DNA of 6,449 bases, taken from positions 1-6,449 of the forward strand of contig CAMDCC010000181.1 of NCBI GenBank assembly GCA_945889545.1, given 5' to 3'. Below, in pieces: positions 1-6,449 of this stretch. The position numbers and the translations under genes were made by a program. The notes beneath the pieces were generated by a model. It was given only the letters and a program-made list of their open reading frames with translations, was not told the origin of the DNA and searched no databases. How positions within the stretch are numbered: position 1 is the stretch's first letter; the number at the start of each line of letters is the position of its first letter. The stretch is from Bifidobacterium breve (GTDB lineage Bacteria > Actinomycetota > Acidimicrobiia > IMCC26256 > PALSA-555).

Positions 1-2203
1 GATGGGGTGCGAACAAGCGTAGGAGGGCATCGAGCGTGATCTGGAGCGCCGCCCGCGCCGAACCCGCTCCCTCGTGCGCGTCGTCGCCGTACGCACGCTG
101 TTTGACCAACTCCACATAGTCATCGCAGAACGACCAGAAGAAGCGTTCCGTGCGTTCGAGCGCGCGCGCGTAGTCGTAACTGTCGAAGGCGCGAGTTGCT
201 TCGTCGACGAGATCGGACAGGTCAGCAAGCAACGCACGGTCGAGTGGTGCGCTCACGTCGATGTCGGTGACCATCGTGTCGCCGGCCACACCGAGCGTGA
301 ACTTCGACGCGTTGAGGATCTTGATCGCGAGCTTGCGCCCGACTTTCATCTGGCCTTCTTCGAACGCGGTGTCGGTGCCCGGTCGACCGCTGGCCGCCCA
401 GTAGCGCACGCCGTCGCTCCCGTACTGCTCGAGCAGTCCCATCGGGGTGACGACGTTGCCCTTCGACTTCGACATCTTCTTGCGGTCGGGATCGAGCACC
501 CATCCCGAGATTGCCGCATGCGCCCAGGGCAGTGCGCCGAACTCGAGGTGCGAACGCACCACGGTGGAGAACAGCCACGTACGGATGATCTCGTGCGCCT
601 GCGGGCGCAGATCCATTGGAAACGTGCTCGCGAAGAGACCCGCGTCTTCCTCCCAACCACATGCGATCAGCGGGGTGAGCGAAGACGTGGCCCATGTGTC
701 CATCACGTCCGGGTCGCCCATGAACCCTCCGGGCTTGCCTCGCTGTTCTTCGGTGTATCCGTCGGGCGTGTCGCTCGATGGATCGATGGGCAGTCGATCC
801 TCCGACGGCACCAACGGCGTGTCGTACAACGGCGCACCCTCGTCGTCGAGGGCGTACCAGATCGGGAACGGCACGCCGAAGAAGCGTTGCCGGCTGACGA
901 GCCAATCCCCAGTCAGACCCTCGACCCACGACTCGAAACGCGCCCGCATGTACTCGGGATGCCACTGAAGGTCGCGCCCACGCGCGGCGAGAGCGTCGCG
1001 TACCTGCTGGTCACGCCCGCCGTTGCGGATGTACCACTGGCGCGTCGTGACGATCTCGAGGGGTCGATCGCCGCGCTCGTAGAACTTCACCGGGTGCACG
1101 ATCGGCTTCGGTTCGCCGACGAGATCACCCGATCCCTGGAGAGCTTCGACGATCGCGGCCTGTGCTTGCTTGACCGTCTTGCCCTTGATGGCATCCCAGG
1201 CGTTCGCCGCCCCATCGCCGTCGAGCTCAAACGGCGGGTCAGCAATGATGCGACCGTTCCAACCGAGGATGCCGCGCGTGGGGAGATCGAGCTCGCGCCA
1301 CCACGTCACGTCGGTGAGGTCGCCGAACGTGCAGACCATTGCGATGCCCGAACCCTTTTCGGGATCGGCGAGCGCGTGCGCCTTCACCGGAACCTCCACG
1401 CCGAAGAGCGGCGTGCGCACCGTGGTCTCGAACAGTGGTTGGTAGCGCTTGTCATCCGGATGGGCCACGAGCGCCACGCACGCGGGCACGAGCTCGGGGC
1501 GGGTGGTCTCGATCACCACAGCATCGCGGTCGGCTCTTTGGAACTTGAGTGCGTAGTACGCGCCGGGGAGCTCGCGATCCTCGAGCTCGGCCTGCGCAAC
1601 TGCGGTTTGGAAGTCGACGTCCCACAGCGTGGGCGCCTCGGCCTGGTATGCCTCACCGCGGGCCAAGTTGCGGAGGAACGCCCGCTGCGAGACGCGCTGC
1701 GTGCGCTCTCCGATCGTCGTGTACGTGAGCGACCAGTCGACCGACAATCCGAGGTGGCGCCAGAGCTCCTCGAACTTCTCCTCGTCTTCGTCGGCCAGCC
1801 GGCTGCACAGCTCGACGAAGTTACGGCGCGAGATCGCGATCGCCTGCTTGGGTGGCTTCTCGGGCGGTTCGAACGCGGGGTCGTATGGCAGCGACGGGTC
1901 ACACCGAACACCGAAGTAGTTCTGCACTCGCCGCTCAGTAGGAAGGCCGTTGTCGTCCCAACCCATCGGGTAGAAGACGTCGCGCCCGCGCATGCGCTGG
2001 TAGCGGGCAATCGTGTCGGTGTGCGTGTACGAGAACACGTGGCCGACGTGCAACTCCCCGCTGACGGTGGGTGGCGGCGTGTCGACGGAGTAGACGTCGC
2101 CTCGATCCTTGGATCCCTGAAACTGATATGTGCCGTCGGCTTCCCAGCGCGCTGCCCACTTCGCTTCGAGTCCATCGAGCGATGGCTTGTCCGGCACGGT
2201 CAT
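1..2203 (-). CDS. valS: Valyl-tRNA synthetase, type 2-like (3' end beyond window)
   Basis: This class I aminoacyl-tRNA synthetase charges tRNA-Val with valine in the cytoplasm and hydrolyses mischarged Thr-tRNA. The frame is open for 734 codons from ATG 2203 to the left edge without a stop. Visible motifs are the HIGH-type HVGH (residues 52-55), MGWDDNGLPTERR (80-92), TTRPE in the CP1 editing domain (233-237), GDLTD followed by WWRE (294-304), and KKMSKSKG (575-582). The anticodon-binding domain begins with FFWSFCDDYVELVK, and the last visible residues are LFAPH. The PTVSGELHVGH, DNGLPTERRVQNYFG and TFGDLTD segments match my memory of the archaeal/rickettsial-like ValS group rather than the E. 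coli type. Compared with a usual length near 850, roughly 110-130 residues are missing. ATG 2203 was chosen because no start codon lies just upstream in frame; there is no Shine-Dalgarno sequence. It is divergent from the SDR. Confidence 0.95.
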   Translation of the reverse strand, partial: MTVPDKPSLDGLEAKWAARWEADGTYQFQGSKDRGDVYSVDTPPPTVSGELHVGHVFSYTHTDTIARYQRMRGRDVFYPMGWDDNGLPTERRVQNYFGVRCDPSLPYDPAFEPPEKPPKQAIAISRRNFVELCSRLADEDEEKFEELWRHLGLSVDWSLTYTTIGERTQRVSQRAFLRNLARGEAYQAEAPTLWDVDFQTAVAQAELEDRELPGAYYALKFQRADRDAVVIETTRPELVPACVALVAHPDDKRYQPLFETTVRTPLFGVEVPVKAHALADPEKGSGIAMVCTFGDLTDVTWWRELDLPTRGILGWNGRIIADPPFELDGDGAANAWDAIKGKTVKQAQAAIVEALQGSGDLVGEPKPIVHPVKFYERGDRPLEIVTTRQWYIRNGGRDQQVRDALAARGRDLQWHPEYMRARFESWVEGLTGDWLVSRQRFFGVPFPIWYALDDEGAPLYDTPLVPSEDRLPIDPSSDTPDGYTEEQRGKPGGFMGDPDVMDTWATSSLTPLIACGWEEDAGLFASTFPMDLRPQAHEIIRTWLFSTVVRSHLEFGALPWAHAAISGWVLDPDRKKMSKSKGNVVTPMGLLEQYGSDGVRYWAASGRPGTDTAFEEGQMKVGRKLAIKILNASKFTLGVAGDTMVTDIDVSAPLDRALLADLSDLVDEATRAFDSYDYARALERTERFFWSFCDDYVELVKQRAYGDDAHEGAGSARAALQITLDALLRLFAPH

Positions 2204-2211
2204 GACGAGGC

Positions 2212-2217
2212 AGCGTA
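2212..2217 (-). promoter_or_regulatory. Putative -10 element of valS
   Basis: On the minus strand the hexamer TACGCT fits the TANNNT pattern of a sigma-70-type -10 box. Eight bases separate it from the valS ATG, so transcription would start within a base or two of the start codon. This agrees with the absence of a Shine-Dalgarno sequence before valS. No convincing -35 box is visible, since the bases at the right distance (about 2235-2240) read GCGGTC. The assignment is an inference from spacing alone. Confidence 0.35.
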
Positions 2218-2221
2218 CTTT
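2216..2221 (+). promoter_or_regulatory. Putative -10 element of the SDR gene, giving a leaderless mRNA
   Basis: TACTTT matches TANNNT and lies exactly six bases before the SDR ATG, so the expected transcription start is the A of the start codon. Leaderless mRNAs with this geometry are common in actinobacteria. The box shares its TA (2216-2217) with the opposed valS -10 candidate. No good -35 is visible (GGCACG at 2193-2198). A GGAGG at 2222-2226 is present but only one base from the ATG, too close to act as a normal ribosome binding site. Confidence 0.4.
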
Positions 2222-2227
2222 GGAGGC

Positions 2228-3073
2228 ATGGCCGGACCGCTCGAAGATCGCGTCGCGCTCGTGACGGGCGCGCGCCAGGGCCTGGGTCGTGCGATCACGG
2301 TCGCCCTCGTCGACGCCGGAGCGAGGATCGTCGCGCTGGACGCGTCGCTCGACGGCATGGACGAGACCCTTCGTCTCTGCAACCGGTCGGACCGCCGTGA
2401 CCGAGTCAAAGTTGTGCAGCTCGATCTGGCCGACCCGGCATCGGCCGGCCGAGCAGTCAACGCATGCATCGAGCATTTCGGGGTGCTGCACTGCATCGTG
2501 AACAACGCCGCCGTGTGGTTCTACCCCGTGCTCGCGGATCTGACGGTCGAGGATTGGGATCGCCTCCAAGCCGTGAACGTTCGGGCCCCGGTGTTCCTCG
2601 CCCAAGCAGCAGCCGAGCACCTCGCCGCTCAGCCCGGAGGAAGCATCGTGAACATCGCGTCGATCCAGGCTCACGTCACGTCGCCAGGAGGCCTCCCCTA
2701 CGCGTCGTCGAAGGCCGCCCTCGGAAGCGTCACGCGAACGTTGGCCGTCGAGCTCGGCCCCCTCGGCATCCGCGTCAACGCGATCGCGCCCGGTTACTTC
2801 ACCGAAGACGAGCACCTCATGCGTTCACGCCCTGAGGTTGCTGCCTACCCGCTCGGGCGGTTCGGACGCCCCGAGGAGATCGCGAACGTGGTCGTGTTCC
2901 TTGCATCCGACGCCGCATCGTTCATCACCGGCGAGACGATCACCGTCGATGGTGGAACAAGCGCTCTCGTCCCCGAACGCGCCGCCGCGGTCGCGGCCCG
3001 CCAGGCACCGGTTCCCGCGTCGCTCCGACGAAGGATTCGAACCTTCGTCAAGAGGAATCTGCGGCGGCCTTGA
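2228..3073 (+). CDS. NAD(P)-dependent short-chain dehydrogenase/reductase (SDR) with basic C-terminal tail
   Basis: This 281-residue protein is a classical SDR oxidoreductase, a Rossmann-fold cytoplasmic enzyme. Visible motifs are cofactor-binding TGARQGLG (13-20), Asp38 at the end of beta-2 (suggests NAD rather than NADP), DLAD (66-69), NNAA (92-95), the catalytic set Asn117, Ser145, Tyr158 and Lys162 (YASSK), PGYF (188-191) and the closing GETITVDGGTS (235-245). Classical SDRs usually stop soon after that last motif. Here about 36 further residues follow, rich in arginine and ending RNLRRP. The substrate cannot be read from sequence. The gene is alone on the plus strand, divergent from valS with a 24-base gap and convergent with clpX. 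An in-frame open stretch continues upstream to about position 74, but it is antisense to valS; ATG 2228 is the only start compatible with the family N-terminus. Confidence 0.9.
   Translation: MAGPLEDRVALVTGARQGLGRAITVALVDAGARIVALDASLDGMDETLRLCNRSDRRDRVKVVQLDLADPASAGRAVNACIEHFGVLHCIVNNAAVWFYPVLADLTVEDWDRLQAVNVRAPVFLAQAAAEHLAAQPGGSIVNIASIQAHVTSPGGLPYASSKAALGSVTRTLAVELGPLGIRVNAIAPGYFTEDEHLMRSRPEVAAYPLGRFGRPEEIANVVVFLASDAASFITGETITVDGGTSALVPERAAAVAARQAPVPASLRRRIRTFVKRNLRRP
3027..3049. repeat. Perfect 8-bp inverted repeat resembling a tRNA T-arm, in the SDR 3' end
   Basis: GACGAAGG (3027-3034) is followed by the seven-base loop ATTCGAA and then CCTTCGTC (3042-3049). Read on the minus strand, the centre is GAAGG-TTCGAAT-CCTTC, which has the form of a tRNA T-stem and T-loop (GGTTCGAATCC). 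It lies within the codons for the SDR's basic C-terminal tail. No matching D-arm, anticodon arm or 5' acceptor strand was found, so it is not a tRNA gene. It may be a remnant of one, a transcript-end hairpin, or chance. Confidence 0.6.
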
Positions 3074-3085
3074 CCTTGTGAATCA

Positions 3086-3116
3086 CCAGGGGCGGCGCGG
3101 AGCGCCTCGCCCCTGG
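3086..3116. terminator. Strong two-part hairpin between convergent SDR and clpX; likely bidirectional terminator
   Basis: CCAGGGGC (3086-3093) pairs perfectly with GCCCCTGG (3109-3116). Inside it GGCGC (3094-3098) pairs with GCGCC (3102-3106) around a GGA loop, leaving TC as a bulge, for 13 base pairs in all. It sits in the 46-base gap between the SDR stop and the clpX stop, where a terminator serving both strands is expected. No T-tract follows on either strand, so it is not a textbook intrinsic terminator. U-poor hairpins of this sort are often proposed as terminators in high-GC actinobacteria, and it may instead protect 3' ends. Confidence 0.6.
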
Positions 3117-3119
3117 CAC

Positions 3120-4385
<1,266 letters not shown>

Positions 4386-4393
4386 GCCTATAG

Positions 4394-4419
4394 CCCGGTC
4401 GCGCTCGCTCGTGACCGGG
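4394..4419 (-). promoter_or_regulatory. Hairpin in the clpP-clpX gap, just upstream of the clpX start
   Basis: CCCGGTC (4394-4400) and GACCGGG (4413-4419) form a perfect 7-bp G/C-rich stem with a 12-base loop. In the mRNA the stem ends eight bases before the clpX ATG at 4385, so it would cover or border the ribosome binding region. Possible roles are partial termination after clpP, an RNA processing or stability element, or control of clpX translation. No T-tract follows. The rest of the 78-base gap shows no other clear signal. Confidence 0.5.
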
Positions 4420-4463
4420 GTGCCCGTCCACGCCAGTGCAGATTCGCTCGCCTGCGCACCGCT

Positions 4464-5099
4464 CTAGCTGACCCCGGCCGCGGCCGCGACGGACGCCAGC
4501 TCGCGGTTGGTGATCACCTCGTCAATGATGCCGTACTCCTTGGCCTCCGGTGCGCTCATAATGAAGTCGCGGTCCGTGTCGCTGCCGACCTTCTCGACGG
4601 TCTGACCCGTGTGGTGGGCCAACAGCCGATCGAGCAGTTCGCGCATGCGCACGATCTCCTTGGCCTGGATCTCGATGTCGACGGCCTGGCCCGAGGTGCC
4701 ACCGTGCGGTTGGTGGATCAGGATGCGTGCGTGCGGGAGCGCGAAGCGCTTGCCCTTCGTGCCCGCTCCGAGCAGCACCGCGGCCGCCGAGGCGGCCTGC
4801 CCGACGCAGATCGTCTGGATGTCGGGCTTGATGTACTGCATCGTGTCGTAGATCGCGAACAAGGCGGTGATCTCACCACCGGGCGAGTTCACGTAGATCG
4901 AGATGTCCTTGTCGGGATCTTCGCTCTCGAGGTGCAGGAGCTGCGCGATCAACAGGTTGGCAACCTGGTCGTCGATCGGCGTGCCGAGGAAGATGATCCG
5001 CTCCTTGAGGAGCCGTGAATAGATGTCGAAGGCGCGCTCACCACGGTTGGTCTGCTCGATCACCGTGGGCACGAGGTAGTTCTTGATCGGGTCGCTCAC
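4464..5099 (-). CDS. clpP: ClpP, ATP-dependent Clp protease proteolytic subunit (ClpP2-like)
   Basis: This 211-residue serine peptidase (family S14) assembles into the barrel-shaped tetradecamer that degrades polypeptides delivered by ClpX or another Clp ATPase. The catalytic triad is Ser104 (GQAAS), His129 (IHQP) and Asp178 (DTDRD), spaced exactly as in E. coli ClpP. The start is GTG 5099, whose GTGA overlaps the tig stop. AGGAG (minus strand, 5108-5112) lies eight bases upstream as a good ribosome binding site. The residues after the nucleophile (SAAAVLL) resemble mycobacterial ClpP2 rather than ClpP1 (SMGEFLL). In contrast, HQPHGGTSGQAVDIEIQA is closer to the general ClpP consensus. The N-terminus is short, with little or no propeptide. 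It is the only clpP between tig and clpX. Confidence 0.98.
   Translation of the reverse strand: MSDPIKNYLVPTVIEQTNRGERAFDIYSRLLKERIIFLGTPIDDQVANLLIAQLLHLESEDPDKDISIYVNSPGGEITALFAIYDTMQYIKPDIQTICVGQAASAAAVLLGAGTKGKRFALPHARILIHQPHGGTSGQAVDIEIQAKEIVRMRELLDRLLAHHTGQTVEKVGSDTDRDFIMSAPEAKEYGIIDEVITNRELASVAAAAGVS
5096..5099 (-). other. GTGA stop-start overlap of tig and clpP
   Basis: The clpP GTG (5099-5097) and the tig TGA (5098-5096) share two bases in a four-base GTGA. Such overlaps usually mean one mRNA with translational coupling, in which ribosomes ending trigger factor help start ClpP. A separate AGGAG inside the end of tig (5108-5112) would also allow independent initiation. Confidence 0.9.
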
Positions 5100-6449
5100 T
5101 CGCTCGGCTCCTGTTCCTTCTCTGATTTCTGCTCTGGTTTTGGATCTGGCGTCTGGACTGGTGATGGGGGTTCGGTGTCCTCGGCGGCGGAGCCACCGGG
5201 GAGGCTCAGATCGACGGGGGCACCTGACTCGTCAACGACAGTGGCGTGGTCGACCATGAACTGGAGCGCCTTGCCACGGGCGATGTCAGAGCGTACCGCC
5301 TCCAATGTGCCCCTTTGTTCGAACTCTTTGCGCACCTTTTCCTGAGTTTCCTCGGCCCGTTCGGCCATCCGGGCAATCTCGGCATCGAGCTCCTCGTCGG
5401 TCGCGGAGATGCTCTCCTGGGCGACCACGGCGCGGAGCGCGAGGTCGGCTCGAACACCCATCGTGGAACCCGCTCGCAGGTCGGCGACGAATGGTTCCTG
5501 CTCCTGACCGGTTGCCGCCAGGTATTGCGCGATGGTCGCGCCCTGGTGCTCCAGCCGGTGCGCGAGATCGTGCAGCCGGCGTTCCATCTCACCGACCACA
5601 AGCGCCTCGGGCAGCTCGTCGGTGACAAGCTCGGCGGCGGCACCGAGCACCTTGTCGCGCACGAGCATCTGCGTCTGCACTTTGGCGTACAGGGCGAGGC
5701 GCTCGCGCGCATCGGCTCGCAGCTCGTCGAGCGTCTCGAACTCGCTGACCTCAGAGACCCAGTCGTCGGTGAGCTCGGGCAGCACCTTGCGCTTGCCCTC
5801 CTTCACCAACACTTGGAATGTGACGTCTTCACCGGCGCGGTCGCCGAATCGCTCCGGCAGTGTGTCGTTGAACTTCAGGATGTCGCCGGCCTTCTTGGCG
5901 GGCAGCTCTTCATCCAACTTGGGAACCAGCGCGCCCGAGCCAACCTCGTAGAGGAAGTCGGTGGCGCTGAGCGCGTCGATCACCTCGTCGTGCACGGAGC
6001 CCTTGATGTCGATCTGCGCGTAGTCGCCGTCAGCGAGCGGTCCTGTCTTTTCCTCGAGATCGGCGAACCGGTCGCGCAGCATGTCGATCTGCGCGTCGAC
6101 CGCGTCGTCGGGAACTTCGGGGTTCGGGACCTCCACGTGCAGGCCGTCGTAGCCCTTGACCTTCACGACGGGACGAACTTCGACCACGGCGTCGAACTTG
6201 ACGTCGCCATCGGCCTCACCGGCGGTCACGTCAATTTCGGGCGGCGCGATCACATCGATGTCCTCGGCGGCGACTGCCTCGGCGTAGTAGTCCGGCAACG
6301 CATCGCGCAGCGCCTGCTCGCGGGCAACTCCGCTCCCCAACTGCGCTTCCAGGAGCTTGCGTGGTGCCTTCCCGGGCCGGAAGCCGGGGATCTTCACCTC
6401 ACCGGCGATCTTCTTGAAGGCCGCGTCGACCGCCTTCTCGAACTCTGCG
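5096..6449 (-). CDS. tig: Trigger factor, ribosome-associated chaperone (5' end beyond window)
   Basis: Trigger factor binds near the ribosomal exit tunnel and shields nascent chains. The last 450 codons are visible; the frame runs through the right edge as AEFEKAVDAAFKKIAGE before KIPGFRPGKAP. The GTG at 6397 encodes an internal valine and is not the start. The ribosome-docking signature GFRPGKAP (E. coli GFRKGKVP) lies near the fragment's N-terminus; by comparison about 20 residues are missing. The FKBP-type peptidyl-prolyl isomerase domain covers roughly 5795-6040 (from PLADGDYAQIDIKG through VTFQVLVKEG). The helical substrate-binding arms follow to about 5200. The protein ends in a low-complexity tail (about 5099-5195) rich in Pro, Glu, Lys and Ser, a feature common in actinobacterial trigger factors. 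It is the first visible gene of the tig-clpP-clpX group. Confidence 0.96.
   Translation of the reverse strand, partial: AEFEKAVDAAFKKIAGEVKIPGFRPGKAPRKLLEAQLGSGVAREQALRDALPDYYAEAVAAEDIDVIAPPEIDVTAGEADGDVKFDAVVEVRPVVKVKGYDGLHVEVPNPEVPDDAVDAQIDMLRDRFADLEEKTGPLADGDYAQIDIKGSVHDEVIDALSATDFLYEVGSGALVPKLDEELPAKKAGDILKFNDTLPERFGDRAGEDVTFQVLVKEGKRKVLPELTDDWVSEVSEFETLDELRADARERLALYAKVQTQMLVRDKVLGAAAELVTDELPEALVVGEMERRLHDLAHRLEHQGATIAQYLAATGQEQEPFVADLRAGSTMGVRADLALRAVVAQESISATDEELDAEIARMAERAEETQEKVRKEFEQRGTLEAVRSDIARGKALQFMVDHATVVDESGAPVDLSLPGGSAAEDTEPPSPVQTPDPKPEQKSEKEQEPSE

Noticed and set aside
2222..2226. GGAGG as the ribosome binding site of the SDR
   Set aside because: It ends one base before the ATG, too near for a functional Shine-Dalgarno interaction, and no later in-frame start is compatible with the SDR fold.
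74..2227. Very long plus-strand open frame antisense to valS, continuous with the SDR frame
   Set aside because: It is exactly in codon register with valS, so its stops would require TTA, CTA or TCA codons in valS, which high-GC genes avoid. Its protein shows no recognisable domain, while the minus strand gives a full synthetase. It is a composition artefact, not a fusion to the SDR.
3015..3110. Possible complete tRNA gene on the minus strand
   Set aside because: A T-arm-like element and a 6-bp closing pairing (3022-3027 with 3098-3103) exist. However, no 5-bp anticodon stem, no D-arm and no proper seven-base acceptor match could be found, and the 5' part is taken up by the terminator-like hairpin.
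5099..5195. Acidic and Pro/Glu/Lys-rich tail of trigger factor as a frameshift or separate small gene
   Set aside because: The reading frame is continuous with the chaperone and such low-complexity tails occur in other actinobacterial trigger factors, so no frameshift is needed.

Overview
The window is high-GC bacterial chromosome (GC-rich throughout, with codons strongly biased to G/C in third position) and looks actinobacterial. The ClpP has the ClpP2-like active-site surround GQAASAAAVLL, and the valyl-tRNA synthetase is of the archaeal/rickettsial-like type seen in some actinobacteria. A deep lineage such as Acidimicrobiia is my guess; no marker in the window settles it.

Layout, right to left along the minus strand: trigger factor (tig, 5' end beyond the right edge), clpP, clpX, then after an interruption valS (3' end beyond the left edge). 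tig and clpP overlap by four bases (GTGA). clpP and clpX are separated by 78 bases that include a strong hairpin. Between clpX and valS sits a single plus-strand gene, a short-chain dehydrogenase/reductase (SDR). It is convergent with clpX, with a strong two-part hairpin between them, and divergent from valS, with only 24 bases between the two start codons. The large minus-strand gene valS occupies the left third; it has no stop inside the window, but it reads open for 734 codons with all the class I synthetase motifs.

How the genes work together: trigger factor meets nascent chains at the ribosome. ClpX unfolds tagged or damaged proteins and feeds them to the ClpP peptidase. ValS supplies charged tRNA-Val. 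The tig-clpP-clpX-valS order is a common housekeeping order in bacteria; the SDR is the accessory element in it.

The most interesting signals are small ones. The valS/SDR gap holds two opposed -10-like hexamers that share a TA step, suggesting a bidirectional promoter that gives leaderless or near-leaderless mRNAs. The SDR has an arginine-rich C-terminal extension whose DNA contains a tRNA T-arm look-alike. Only one clpP lies in the cluster, where many actinobacteria have a clpP1-clpP2 pair. I see no CRISPR array, insertion sequence, complete tRNA or clear defence system, and no obviously novel multigene system.
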